Shown: piece by piece, positions 37,121 through 45,946 of the stretch
Numbering within the stretch: position 1 is the stretch's first letter
Layout of the letters: every line of letters begins with the position of its first letter
Origin: Blattabacterium cuenoti
GTDB lineage: Bacteria > Bacteroidota > Bacteroidia > Flavobacteriales > Blattabacteriaceae
Assembly: GCF_014251275.1 (NCBI RefSeq)
Contig: NZ_CP059183.1
Span: 248,001-312,000 of the forward strand
Direction of reading: 5' to 3'
Length of the DNA: 64,000 bases
Notes under the pieces: model-generated
What the model was told of the DNA's origin: nothing
Databases searched by the model: none
Seen by the model: the letters and a program-made list of their open reading frames with translations, nothing else
Translations under genes and position numbers: made by a program

Positions 37121-37774
37121 TTAATATCCTAATTTCATTCTGTTAATCACTTTTCTTGGATTAGAATTAGAAAAAATAGTAGTACCAGATACTAATATAT
37201 CAGCACCATTTTTGAACAATAAATAAGCATTTTCTAAATTTATTCCTCCATCTACTTCTATAAGAGCAGGAGAATTATTTTTCAAAATTATATTTTTAAC
37301 ATCTTCCAACTTTTGGTAAGTTCTATTAATAAATTTTTGTCCTCCAAATCCTGGATTAACACTCATTAGTAAAACAAAATCTATATCTTTAATTATATCT
37401 TGCAATAGATAAACTGGAGTATGTGGATTTATGGCTACACCTACTTTTATTCCATATTCTTTAATATAAAATATAGTTCTGTTTAAATGAATACTAGATT
37501 CATAATGAATATGTAAGTGGGCTACTCCACAATTTTTTAATTGTTCTATATATATATCTGGTTGTAAAATCATTAAATGTACATCTATAGGTTTTTTAGT
37601 ATATTTTTTTACGTATTTTGTGAACATAAATCCAAAAGAAATATTCTGAACAAAAGAGGTATCCATAATATCTATGTGAACCCAATCAGCTTCGCTATCG
37701 TTAATCATTTCTATATCACGATACAAAAAAGCTAAATTTGCTGAAAGTAAAGATGGAGCTATAATTTTTTTCAT
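37121..37774 (-). CDS. rpe: Rpe, ribulose-phosphate 3-epimerase
   Basis: A TIM-barrel enzyme of the pentose phosphate pathway that interconverts ribulose 5-phosphate and xylulose 5-phosphate. Family marks: IAPSLLSANLA at the start, VHIDIMDTSFV, the DVHLMI motif, MSVNPGFGGQKFI, and EVDGGINLENA near the C-terminus with the phosphate-binding loop GADILVSGT. 217 aa is normal. It supplies erythrose 4-phosphate precursors to the aromatic pathway encoded upstream. Confidence 0.96.
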   Translation of the reverse strand: MKKIIAPSLLSANLAFLYRDIEMINDSEADWVHIDIMDTSFVQNISFGFMFTKYVKKYTKKPIDVHLMILQPDIYIEQLKNCGVAHLHIHYESSIHLNRTIFYIKEYGIKVGVAINPHTPVYLLQDIIKDIDFVLLMSVNPGFGGQKFINRTYQKLEDVKNIILKNNSPALIEVDGGINLENAYLLFKNGADILVSGTTIFSNSNPRKVINRMKLGY

Positions 37775-37796
37775 ATTTTTTTTAGCTTTGGTTTAA

Positions 37797-38603
37797 TCAT
37801 GTACTGATAGTATCAGTAATTCCAATTCCAGTTTTAGAAAATCCACCATCATGGTATAAATTTTGCATTGTTACTTTTTTTGTTAAATCAGAAAAAAGTG
37901 TAATAATATAATTTGCACAATCTTGTGCAGTTGCATTCCCCAAAGGAGATATTTTTTCAGATAATAAAAAAAATTTATCAAATCCTTTAATTGATTTTGA
38001 TGATCTTGTTAGACAAGGAGATTGAGATACTGTATTTACTCTTACTTTTTCTTTTATTCCCCAATAGTATCCAAAATTTCTTGTAATACTCTCTAAATAA
38101 GATTTATAATCTGACATATCTACATAATGTGGAAAACTTATTTTAGATGCTATATAAGTTAAGGCTACAATAGATCCCCACTTATTAAAGGCTTTTCTAT
38201 CCCAAGCAACTTTCATAATTTTATGGAAAGACACTGCTGATATATCCCATCCTTTTTTTAAAAATTCATAATTAATGTATGGATAACTTAATCCTTTTCT
38301 TATATTTATAGACATAGCTATAGAATGCAATAAAAAATCTATTTTTCCTCCAAATAAATCTAATGTTTTTTCAAATAAAATATTAATATCTGAAAGAGAA
38401 GTAGCATCTGCTGGAATGATAATGGATTTTGTTTTATTAGATAATTCATGAAGTTTACCAATTCTTAAAGAAACTGGAGAATTTGTCAAGATAAAAGATG
38501 CTTTTTCTTCATAAGCACGTTCTGCTACTTTCCAAGCGATAGAATTTTCATCTAAAGCTCCAAATATAATTCCTTTTTTTCCCTTTAATAAATTGTAAGA
38601 CAT
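37797..38603 (-). CDS. fabI: FabI, enoyl-ACP reductase (NADH)
   Basis: FabI performs the last reduction of fatty-acid elongation. A short-chain dehydrogenase fold: GKKGIIFGALDENSIAW binds the cofactor, HSIAMS is the family counterpart of the SDR NNAG motif, and the active-site Tyr and Lys fit Y-x6-K in HYVDMSDYKSYLES. RVNTVSQSP follows. 268 aa. The sequence is strongly flavobacterial in character. It is 3 bases from metK and 22 from rpe, so it is within an operon. Confidence 0.95.
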   Translation of the reverse strand: MSYNLLKGKKGIIFGALDENSIAWKVAERAYEEKASFILTNSPVSLRIGKLHELSNKTKSIIIPADATSLSDINILFEKTLDLFGGKIDFLLHSIAMSINIRKGLSYPYINYEFLKKGWDISAVSFHKIMKVAWDRKAFNKWGSIVALTYIASKISFPHYVDMSDYKSYLESITRNFGYYWGIKEKVRVNTVSQSPCLTRSSKSIKGFDKFFLLSEKISPLGNATAQDCANYIITLFSDLTKKVTMQNLYHDGGFSKTGIGITDTIST

Positions 38604-38606
38604 AAT

Positions 38607-39866
38607 TTAATTTTTTAAATTAAAAAACTCCTTTATAATTGGTATGTAATCCAATTTTTCCCATGTAAAAAGTTCTACATCTTTTCTAATACGATTTCCT
38701 TTTATATCTAAAAAATATTTAGATACTTTCTTTGTTTTCTTCCCCATATGCCCATATACTGAAGTTTCCTCGTATATAGGGTTACGTAATTTTAATCTTT
38801 TTTCTATAGCATATGGACATAAATCAAAAATTTTTCTAATGTTAAAAGCAATAAATTCATCATCAAATAGAGATTTTCCATAAGAATTTACAAATATACC
38901 TGCTGGTTCTGAAACTCCTGCTATATAAGATATTTGTATTAGTAATTCCTCCGATACTCCAGCTGCAACAAGATTCTTTGCTATATGTCTAGCCGCATAT
39001 GCACCTGATCTATCCATTTTAGATGGATCCTTACCAGAAAAAGCTCCTCCCCCATGGCCCCCTTTACCTCCATAAGTATCTACAACTATTTTTCTTCCAG
39101 TCATTCCAGTATCTCCATGAGGGCCACCAATAACAAATTTCTCTGTAGAGTTAATATAAAATTTTGTTTTATTTGTAAATAATTTATATACATTTTTTGA
39201 ATAAAAATTGCTATTTTTTACTCTTGGAATTAAAATATTTATTATATCATGAATAATACGTTTGTGCATTTTTTCTTTTGTATCAAATTCATCATGTTGA
39301 GTAGAAATAACTACAGTATTAATATGTAAAGGAATATTATCTTTAGAATATTCTAATGTTACTTGTGATTTAGCGTCTGGACGTAAGTAAGGCATTATTT
39401 TACCTTCTTTTCTAATTTTGGAAAGTTCTAGTAGTAGATGATGAGATAGTTCAAGAGATAGAGGCATATAATTTTCAGTTTCTTTTATAGCATATCCAAA
39501 TACAATACATTGATCTCCAGCTCCTGTTTTTTCTTTTTTATAATTATTAATCCCCTCATATAAATCTAATGATTGATTTTGAATAGATGATAGAATGCCA
39601 CAAGAATCAGCATTAAATCTATATTCATTTTTATTATATCCTATTTTATGAAGTAAATCACGAGATATTTTCTGAACATTTACCCAAGTTTTTGAATTTA
39701 CTTCTCCAGCTATTATAACTTGCCCAGTAGTTACTAAAGTTTCTATAGCCACTCTAGATAATGGATCGTTTGCTAAAAAATTATCTAATATAGTATCAGA
39801 TATTTGATCTGAAATTTTATCAGGATGACCTTCTGAAACAGATTCGCTGGTAAATAAATAAGCCAT
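38607..39866 (-). CDS. metK: MetK, S-adenosylmethionine synthetase
   Basis: Makes SAM from methionine and ATP; SAM serves the many RNA methyltransferases in this window (TrmD, RsmG, RlmB, PrmC, MtaB). The start is MAYLFTSESVSEGHPDKISDQISD (in part). The signature GAGDQCIVFGYA, GGPHGDTGMTGRKIVVDTYGG (in part) and GGGAFSGKDPSKMDRSGAYAAR (in part) cover the active site. 419 aa matches Bacteroidetes. It is 14 bases downstream of the aroG-aroQ fusion. Confidence 0.97.
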   Translation of the reverse strand: MAYLFTSESVSEGHPDKISDQISDTILDNFLANDPLSRVAIETLVTTGQVIIAGEVNSKTWVNVQKISRDLLHKIGYNKNEYRFNADSCGILSSIQNQSLDLYEGINNYKKEKTGAGDQCIVFGYAIKETENYMPLSLELSHHLLLELSKIRKEGKIMPYLRPDAKSQVTLEYSKDNIPLHINTVVISTQHDEFDTKEKMHKRIIHDIINILIPRVKNSNFYSKNVYKLFTNKTKFYINSTEKFVIGGPHGDTGMTGRKIVVDTYGGKGGHGGGAFSGKDPSKMDRSGAYAARHIAKNLVAAGVSEELLIQISYIAGVSEPAGIFVNSYGKSLFDDEFIAFNIRKIFDLCPYAIEKRLKLRNPIYEETSVYGHMGKKTKKVSKYFLDIKGNRIRKDVELFTWEKLDYIPIIKEFFNLKN

Positions 39867-39880
39867 TTTACTATTTAGCT

Positions 39881-40945
39881 TTATTCACTAACTTTATTTT
39901 GTTGAATTTCAACAGATTCCTTATGTAAAATTTCAAAAATATTTTCTAATAATTTTTCAGATAGACCTAAATTTTTACCAATACTAATATATCTTTTAAT
40001 AATATATTTCCATCTTTCTGGTTGAAAAATAGCAATATCTAAATTCTTTTTTATAGTTCCTAATTCTTTGGAAATTTTCATTCTTTTTGCTAAAAGAAAA
40101 ATAATATTTTCATCTAGTTCATCAATAAGAATTCTTAAAGAATCCAAATTAATTTTACTTTTATCTTTACTTCTAATGTTTAGTCTTTTTAAGATATCAT
40201 AAAGATTCTCTGGGGTTATTTGTTGTTGAGCATCACTCCAAGCTTTATCAGGATTACAATGACTTTCTATCATAATTCCATCGCATGGAAAATGAAAAGC
40301 TTTATTAGTTATATCCATAATACCTTTTCTGTTTCCACAAATATGAGAAGGATCACATATAATAGGAATATTAGATATTATTTTTCTTAATTCTAATAAA
40401 ATATTCCAATTAGGTTGATTTCTATATTTAGAATGCTTGTAAATGAAAAACCCTCTATGAATTACTCCTAACTTTCTAATACCTTTTTTTAATAAACGTT
40501 CTAATGCTCCTATCCATAATTCTAAATCAGGATGTATAGGGTTTTTTACCAATACAATTGGATTACTACCTTCTAAAGCTTCTGCTATTTCTTGAATAGT
40601 AAAAGGACTTGCAGTACTCCTAGCTCCAATCCAAAGAACATCTATATCGTTACCTATACATTGTTCAACATGTTTAGCATTAGCTACTTCAGTAGCTACC
40701 ATTATACCGAATTTTCTTTTTACTTCTTGTAACCATTTCAATCCTTTTTCTCCTACACCTTCAAAATTGTTGGGTTTAGTTCTAGGTTTCCATATCCCTG
40801 CCCTGAAAATTTGTATATGACACGATTCCTTCAATCTTTTAGCTGTTTCAAGAACTTGTTGTTCATTCTCTGCACTACAAGGACCTGATATAACAAATGG
40901 AACTTCCCATTTATCAATCCATGATCTATCTATATTATTATTCAT
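39881..40945 (-). CDS. Bifunctional DAHP synthase / chorismate mutase (AroG-AroQ fusion)
   Basis: The N-terminal two thirds (about 1-260) are a 3-deoxy-7-phosphoheptulonate synthase of the short type: SGPCSAENEQQVLETA, FRAGIWKPRTKPNNFEG, IGARSTASPF, HRGFF and ICDPSHICGNR. The C-terminal third (about 265-354) is an all-helical AroQ chorismate mutase with the active-site-bearing long helix (LRILIDELDENIIFLLAKRMKI). The first domain starts the shikimate pathway; the second makes prephenate. This fusion is typical of Bacteroidetes. It is placed 59 bases downstream of tyrA and upstream of metK, so it joins the phe/tyr operon. Confidence 0.93.
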   Translation of the reverse strand: MNNNIDRSWIDKWEVPFVISGPCSAENEQQVLETAKRLKESCHIQIFRAGIWKPRTKPNNFEGVGEKGLKWLQEVKRKFGIMVATEVANAKHVEQCIGNDIDVLWIGARSTASPFTIQEIAEALEGSNPIVLVKNPIHPDLELWIGALERLLKKGIRKLGVIHRGFFIYKHSKYRNQPNWNILLELRKIISNIPIICDPSHICGNRKGIMDITNKAFHFPCDGIMIESHCNPDKAWSDAQQQITPENLYDILKRLNIRSKDKSKINLDSLRILIDELDENIIFLLAKRMKISKELGTIKKNLDIAIFQPERWKYIIKRYISIGKNLGLSEKLLENIFEILHKESVEIQQNKVSE

Positions 40946-41004
40946 AATGTATATGATGTATATGTATAATGTATTTTACCATCAAAATTCATAATACAAT
41001 TAAT

Positions 41005-41856
41005 TTACACATATTTTTTATTATCTTTGATATCGTTTGCTCGTTTAATATATTGAAAAATTTTATTAAATTTTTTTTTCAATAAATAATTACGAACATC
41101 TTCCAATGAATCAATATAAAAGTTGATTGATTGAATTATATTTTCTCTATTAGACATAAAAATCGGTAACCAGGTTTCTGCTTTGCTTTTTGCTAAACGT
41201 GTAGTAGAATATAAACCACTGCCCATCATATTATTAATAATTTCTTTTCTTTTTTCGAATTTTTTTAGTACTGTATTTGCTAAAGAAAATGAAATAACAT
41301 GAGGTAAATGAGATACATATGCAATATACATATCATGTTCCTCAGAAGTTACATAAATCATTTCCATTCCCATAATAGAATATATTTTTTTTACAATATA
41401 TATTGCATCTGGATCACTAAGTTCTGAATCACAAATAATACAATTCTTATTATAAAATAGATCAGTACTAGCTGAAATAGGGCCTGATTTTTCTATTCCT
41501 GCAATAGGATGAGTTGCGACAAATCTATTTCTTTTTGGATGATATCGTATACTATTACAAATAGTTTTTTTTGTAGATCCAGTGTCTAAAATAACAGTAT
41601 TTATACTTATTTTATTTAGAATACTTGGAAGTATTTTTTTTATTCCATCTACTGGAATAGATAAAATAATCAAGGATGATTGCATAACAAGATCTTTCAA
41701 AGGAATGATCTCATCTACAATTCCAAGTTTTAGGGCATTCAAAGCATTGTCATGGTTATAATCCATTCCTATAAATTTATCTCCAAAATTTGATTTTTTC
41801 AATTTCAATCCAATAGATCCTCCAATTAAACCTAATCCGATAATTCCAATATTCAT
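41005..41856 (-). CDS. tyrA: TyrA, prephenate dehydrogenase
   Basis: Oxidatively decarboxylates prephenate to 4-hydroxyphenylpyruvate, the tyrosine precursor. The Rossmann dinucleotide motif GIIGLGLIGGSIGLKL (about 3-18) is followed by SIPVDGI, DTGSTKK, the catalytic His in THPIAGIEKSGP, and SHLPHVISFSLAN. 283 aa, with no chorismate mutase and no ACT domain, hence a compact monofunctional form. Its ATG overlaps the TGA of the upstream aminotransferase (ATGA). Tyrosine is in heavy demand for cuticle sclerotisation in cockroach hosts. Confidence 0.93.
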   Translation of the reverse strand: MNIGIIGLGLIGGSIGLKLKKSNFGDKFIGMDYNHDNALNALKLGIVDEIIPLKDLVMQSSLIILSIPVDGIKKILPSILNKISINTVILDTGSTKKTICNSIRYHPKRNRFVATHPIAGIEKSGPISASTDLFYNKNCIICDSELSDPDAIYIVKKIYSIMGMEMIYVTSEEHDMYIAYVSHLPHVISFSLANTVLKKFEKRKEIINNMMGSGLYSTTRLAKSKAETWLPIFMSNRENIIQSINFYIDSLEDVRNYLLKKKFNKIFQYIKRANDIKDNKKYV

Positions 41857-43007
41857 GAGAAAATTCTATTTTTTGCTTTACATAAAAGTTCTATAGGACA
41901 ACATATGGAAAATCTAACATAACCCTTTCCATTATTTCCAAATATTCTTCCAGGAGTGATAAATATATGATATTTATTTAGAAATTTTTCCGTCCATATG
42001 TAGTCATTGGGATTACTTCCTTTTAACTTAGCCCAAACAAATATTCCTGAACATTTTTTTGAATATTCTAAGTTCATATAATCACAGATATCCCATATAA
42101 TTTTTCTTCTTTTCAAGTATTCTTTGTTAATTTTATTAAACCAATCTTCACCATGTTTCATAGCTTCAACTGCTCCAATTTGTATGGGATAATACATTCC
42201 AGAATCCATTTGGCTTTTTACTTTTAGGATGTTATTAATAAATTCTTTTTTTCCTATTACCATACCTACTCTCCATCCAGGCATATTATAACTTTTACTT
42301 AAAGAATTCAACTCCAATGCTATATCTTTAGATTTATTTGCGTTAAATATGCTTAAATAACGTTTATCATTCAATATAAAACTATAGGGATTGTCGTAAA
42401 CAAGTAAAATTTTATTCTTTATTGCGAAAGTAACAATTCTTTCTAAATCATTTAATGCAATTGTAGCTCCAGTAGGCATATGGGGGTAATTAACCCACAT
42501 TATTTTAACTTTTGACAGATTTAAAGATTCTAATAATTGTAGGTTTGGTAACCAATTTCCACTTTCATAAAGATCATAATAAATAATTTTTGCCTCTAAA
42601 AGTTTTGATATAGAAGAATAAACAGGATAACCAGGATTTGGTACTAGGACTTGATCCCCTTTATTCAAATAAGATAGACTTATATGCATAATTCCTTCCT
42701 TAGATCCCATTAGTGGTAATATTTCATTTTTAGGATCTACACACACCTTATACATATTAAAATACCAATCTGAAATAGATTTTCTAAGTTTTTCTATTCC
42801 AATATATTTCTGATAAGTATTAGAATAAGGAAATTCTGATGACTCCTTCATTTTCTTAATTACACTATATGGTGGCAAAAGATCAGGATTTCCAATTCCT
42901 AAATTTATTACTTTTATACCATTTTTTTCTATATCATGTATTTCCTTCTTTTTTTTAGAAAAAAAATATTCAGATATTTTATTCATTCTCTTTGCTGATA
43001 CAATCAT
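41853..43007 (-). CDS. Class I aminotransferase of the phe/tyr operon (probable aromatic aminotransferase)
   Basis: A fold-type-I PLP enzyme of 384 aa: INLGIGNPDLLPP, LMGSKEGIMHI, NPGYPVYSS, the WVNYPHMPTGATI motif, YDNPYSF and the PLP-lysine segment ELNSLSKSYNMPGWRVG. By sequence it is close to LL-diaminopimelate or aspartate-type aminotransferases. Its place between pheA and tyrA, with ATGA overlaps on both sides, suggests that it transaminates phenylpyruvate and 4-hydroxyphenylpyruvate, but that is inferred from context. A role in lysine biosynthesis (DapL-like) is the main alternative. Confidence 0.85.
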   Translation of the reverse strand: MIVSAKRMNKISEYFFSKKKKEIHDIEKNGIKVINLGIGNPDLLPPYSVIKKMKESSEFPYSNTYQKYIGIEKLRKSISDWYFNMYKVCVDPKNEILPLMGSKEGIMHISLSYLNKGDQVLVPNPGYPVYSSISKLLEAKIIYYDLYESGNWLPNLQLLESLNLSKVKIMWVNYPHMPTGATIALNDLERIVTFAIKNKILLVYDNPYSFILNDKRYLSIFNANKSKDIALELNSLSKSYNMPGWRVGMVIGKKEFINNILKVKSQMDSGMYYPIQIGAVEAMKHGEDWFNKINKEYLKRRKIIWDICDYMNLEYSKKCSGIFVWAKLKGSNPNDYIWTEKFLNKYHIFITPGRIFGNNGKGYVRFSICCPIELLCKAKNRIFS

Positions 43008-43849
43008 GATGTTTTATTAATTATTCCATTTTTATATTCTCCCATTATTGATAATTTATGTATACATGGAATTTTTTTAATTTTTTTTTTCATTTTATGA
43101 TAATCTTTCACGTTATTAAATATAATGTCAACATAAAATGAATATTCCCATGGGATTTTTATTATTGGAATAGATTGTATTTTAGTCATATTTATTCCAA
43201 TATTAGATATTAAACTCAGTATTTTAGATAAACTACCAGTTTTATGCAAGATTTTTAGTTTTAAGGATGCTTTATTAAAAAAAGAAGAATAATTTTTACA
43301 ATCATTATTCTGAATTACAAAAAATCTTGTAAAATTATTTTTAATAGTTTGTATGCTGTTAGAAATTATTTCCAATCCATATTCTTTAGCTGCATTTTCA
43401 GAAGCTATTGCTGCTAATCCTTTTTTTTTGTATATAGAAATATATCTTGCTGCGGCAGCAGTATCATAATACTCATATATTTTTATGTAAGGATGTGAAA
43501 ATATAAATAATTCACATTGTAAAATTGCCATAGGATGAGAATAAATTTCCTTTATATCCTCTAAATTTTGGCCGGGGTATGCAATTAAATGATGTTTGAT
43601 TGGCATATATACTTCTCCAACTATTTTTAAATTGTATTCTGATAAAAGATTATAATTTGTTAATATAGTACCTGCTATAGTATTTTCTATAGCCATAACT
43701 CCTACATCTACAATTGATTCAGCTACAGAAGTTGCCAATTCTCTAAAAGTAGAACATTCCATTAACTTATAATTACATCCTTCAAAATAACTGGATACAG
43801 CTGCATGATGGAAACACCCTTTTACTCCTTGTATAGCTATCCTTTTCAT
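43004..43849 (-). CDS. pheA: PheA, prephenate dehydratase with ACT domain
   Basis: Converts prephenate to phenylpyruvate, the phenylalanine precursor. The catalytic domain (about 1-180) has AIQGVKGCFHHAA, AIENTIAGTI, and the TRF motif in NNFTRFFVIQ (174-176). The ACT domain (about 197-275) keeps GSLSKIL, equivalent to GALxxxL, but the ESRP motif linked to phenylalanine feedback is QSIP (225-228). It is first in a minus-strand operon; the following aminotransferase overlaps by ATGA. A candidate promoter lies about 150 bases upstream, giving a leader that crosses the microrepeat region. Confidence 0.94.
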   Translation of the reverse strand: MKRIAIQGVKGCFHHAAVSSYFEGCNYKLMECSTFRELATSVAESIVDVGVMAIENTIAGTILTNYNLLSEYNLKIVGEVYMPIKHHLIAYPGQNLEDIKEIYSHPMAILQCELFIFSHPYIKIYEYYDTAAAARYISIYKKKGLAAIASENAAKEYGLEIISNSIQTIKNNFTRFFVIQNNDCKNYSSFFNKASLKLKILHKTGSLSKILSLISNIGINMTKIQSIPIIKIPWEYSFYVDIIFNNVKDYHKMKKKIKKIPCIHKLSIMGEYKNGIINKTS

Positions 43850-43920
43850 TCATAAAGCATAAAGTAAAAAAAAACTAAAATACCAAAAATTTTATTAAAA
43901 AAATAAAAATCAAGTATAGT

Positions 43921-43980
43921 ATATACCTATATATATACCTAACCTAACCTATATAGTATAGTAACAGTAACAGACCTAAA
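43921..43980. repeat. Short tandem microrepeats in the pheA-mntH intergenic region
   Basis: The 266-base gap 43850-44115 is the largest non-coding stretch here. It holds small direct repeats: a CCTAA unit in tandem within ACCTAACCTAACCT (43938-43951), alternating TA tracts, ATAGT twice, and AACAGT/AACAG. They fall within the predicted pheA leader. They look like slippage products. A metal-regulator box is possible but not supported by clear dyad symmetry. Confidence 0.5.
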
Positions 43981-43996
43981 AAAATAAATTTATATT

Positions 43997-44028
43997 CAAA
44001 TATATAAAATTACTTTTAATAATGCAAT
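43997..44028 (-). promoter_or_regulatory. Candidate promoter for the pheA operon
   Basis: On the minus strand: ATTG (44028-44025), a 20-bp spacer, TATATTTG (44004-43997). The -7 element is an exact TAnnTTTG match; the -33 has one mismatch and one extra spacer base. It would produce a leader of about 140 bases before the pheA ATG. I found no leader peptide or clear attenuator in it. Confidence 0.45.
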
Positions 44029-44059
44029 TTTATACTTTATACTGTTTTTAAAAAATAGT

Positions 44060-44089
44060 AATGTAAATGAAATAATGAAATTTTACATT
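44060..44089. promoter_or_regulatory. Inverted repeat upstream of mntH, possible operator
   Basis: AATGTAAA (44060-44067) is the reverse complement of TTTACATT (44082-44089), with a 14-base spacer. It lies 26 bases before the mntH start and overlaps a TACATTTA -7-like element (44084-44091). A metal-responsive repressor site is possible, but an 8-base arm can occur by chance in such AT-rich DNA. Confidence 0.3.
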
Positions 44090-44115
44090 TAATTTATCTT
44101 TTCATATAATATAAT

Positions 44116-45471
44116 ATGAATAAAAAGAAAAATAAATATTATTTAGGATGGAGAAAAAAAAATACTACTCCTACTCTTTCAGAAGTTTTTTCTTCTATTC
44201 CTGTTTATACACAAAATATATGGAAAAAAATTTATGCTTTTACTGGCCCGGGCTTATTAATTTCTGTAGGATATATGGATCCTGGAAATTGGGCAACAGA
44301 TATAGCTGGGGGATCAAAGTTTGGATATATGTTATTATCTGTTATTTGCATATCAAATTTTTTTGCTATTATTTTACAACATTTATCTATAAAATTAGGA
44401 ATAGTTTGTGAAAGAGATCTAGCACAAGCCTGCAGAGATCATTATCCTCCTATGGTTAGTTTTATATTATGGATATTATGTGAAATTGCTATTTCTGCTT
44501 GTGATCTGGCTGAGATTATTGGATCAGTAATAGCATTAAAACTACTATTTAAAATTCCTATATTATGGGGAGTTTTTATTACTGCAACAGACGTTTTAAT
44601 TATTTTATTTTTTCAATACAAGGGGTTTAGATATATAGAAAGTATAGTAGCAACTCTAATCTTTATTATACTAGTTTGCTTCATTTTTGAATTAATACAT
44701 TCTAAACCTGAAATTACTGAAATATTAAAAGGAATTATTCCAAATACTGAAATTATTAATAATTATAGGTCTTTTTATATATCTATAGGAATCTTAGGTG
44801 CTACAGTCATGCCACACAATCTTTATCTTCATTCAAGTATTATACAAACCAGGAAATACCCCCGCACTATCAAAGGAAAAAAAATGGCCATTAAATATGC
44901 AACTATAGACAGTACATTTTCTTTGTTATTAGCATTTTTTATTAATGCATCTATATTAATTATATCTGCAGCTACTTTTCATAAATTTGGATATACAGAA
45001 GTATCAGATATTACTGAGGCCCACAAGCTTTTAACACCTATAATAGGTTCAAGTCTTTCTGGAGTTTTATTTGCTTTAGCTTTGCTAGCATCAGGACAAA
45101 ATGCTACCATAGCTGGAACACTTTCTGGACAAATAGTTATGGAAGGGTTCATTAATATTAAATTGAAACCTTGGATAAGAAGATTAATAACCCGATTAAT
45201 TGCTATAATACCTGCTATTATTGTAACTATAATTTATGGAGAAAAAGGAACATCAGAATTATTAATAATAAGTCAAATAATTTTATCTATTCAACTAATA
45301 TTCACTATTATACCATTAGTAAATTTTACAGGAGATCATGATAAAATGGGTTTATTTACAAATGGTCCAATTTTGAAAATTACATCTTGGATAATTACTA
45401 TTGTTGTAATTATTCTAAATATGTTTTTATTGTATAATACTTTAATCCGTGGAAATTATTTCAAAATTTAA
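44116..45471 (+). CDS. mntH: MntH, Nramp-family Mn2+/Fe2+ transporter
   Basis: A proton-coupled divalent-metal importer with about eleven helices in 451 aa. The metal-binding motif DPGNWATD (about 56-63) on helix 1 and MPHNLYLHSS on helix 6 are both intact, as is GQNATIAGTLSGQIVMEGF. The call as an Nramp transporter is firm; preference for Mn over Fe is inferred from the MntH family. Upstream is the largest intergenic gap, with an inverted repeat. The 3' end overlaps rplI by 30 bases on the other strand. Confidence 0.93.
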   Translation: MNKKKNKYYLGWRKKNTTPTLSEVFSSIPVYTQNIWKKIYAFTGPGLLISVGYMDPGNWATDIAGGSKFGYMLLSVICISNFFAIILQHLSIKLGIVCERDLAQACRDHYPPMVSFILWILCEIAISACDLAEIIGSVIALKLLFKIPILWGVFITATDVLIILFFQYKGFRYIESIVATLIFIILVCFIFELIHSKPEITEILKGIIPNTEIINNYRSFYISIGILGATVMPHNLYLHSSIIQTRKYPRTIKGKKMAIKYATIDSTFSLLLAFFINASILIISAATFHKFGYTEVSDITEAHKLLTPIIGSSLSGVLFALALLASGQNATIAGTLSGQIVMEGFINIKLKPWIRRLITRLIAIIPAIIVTIIYGEKGTSELLIISQIILSIQLIFTIIPLVNFTGDHDKMGLFTNGPILKITSWIITIVVIILNMFLLYNTLIRGNYFKI

Positions 45472-45894
45472 CATATATTCTTGTTTGCTTTTGCTTGGTA
45501 TTATAATTTTTGCCTGATAGAGCCCAATTTTTTTAATTATTTTATTTCCAATAATTTTTATAAAGTTTTTGTCTATGGATATTCCTTTTTCATTTAATAC
45601 TTTAGTAAGATATTGATTATTAACAGAACCAAAAAGTTTTCCATTTTTACCTACTTTCATTGGAATTTTTATAAATAAATCTTTTAATTTATCTTCTATA
45701 GCTATTTTATCATATTCTTGTTCATAACGAATTTTTAATGTTTTATTATTATTAACATTTTTATAATATCCAGGTAATGAAAAAATAGCAAAACCTTTTG
45801 GAATTAGGTAATTCCTAGCATAACCAGGTTTTACATCTAATTCATCATATTTAAATCCTAGATTTTCTACATCTTTTTTTAAAATAATTTTCAT
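45442..45894 (-). CDS. rplI: Ribosomal protein bL9
   Basis: Large-subunit protein bL9. The N-terminal domain is clear: MKIILKKDVENLGFKYDELDVKPGYARNYLIPKGFA (read in part), followed by the long connecting helix and a C-terminal domain. 150 aa is normal. It is third in rpsF-rpsR-rplI, a conserved bacterial order, with a 52-base gap after rpsR. The last 30 bases overlap convergent mntH. Confidence 0.96.
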   Translation of the reverse strand: MKIILKKDVENLGFKYDELDVKPGYARNYLIPKGFAIFSLPGYYKNVNNNKTLKIRYEQEYDKIAIEDKLKDLFIKIPMKVGKNGKLFGSVNNQYLTKVLNEKGISIDKNFIKIIGNKIIKKIGLYQAKIIIPSKSKQEYMLNFEIISTD

Positions 45895-45946
45895 TTTTCA
45901 TTTTTATTATTTTATTATATTTATATATTTTATTTTTATATTATTA

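Noticed and set aside
43921-43980. Could the repeated CCTAA and AACAGT units be a CRISPR array or an IS end?
   Set aside because: Units are 5-6 bases with no spacers, no flanking cas or transposase gene, and no longer inverted repeat.
43850-43990. Phe/Tyr attenuator or T-box in the pheA leader
   Set aside because: I found no leader peptide with Phe/Tyr codons and no stable terminator/antiterminator pair by eye.
44041-44115. Full promoter for mntH
   Set aside because: There is a TACATTTA element but no TTTG at the right distance, so I list only the inverted repeat.
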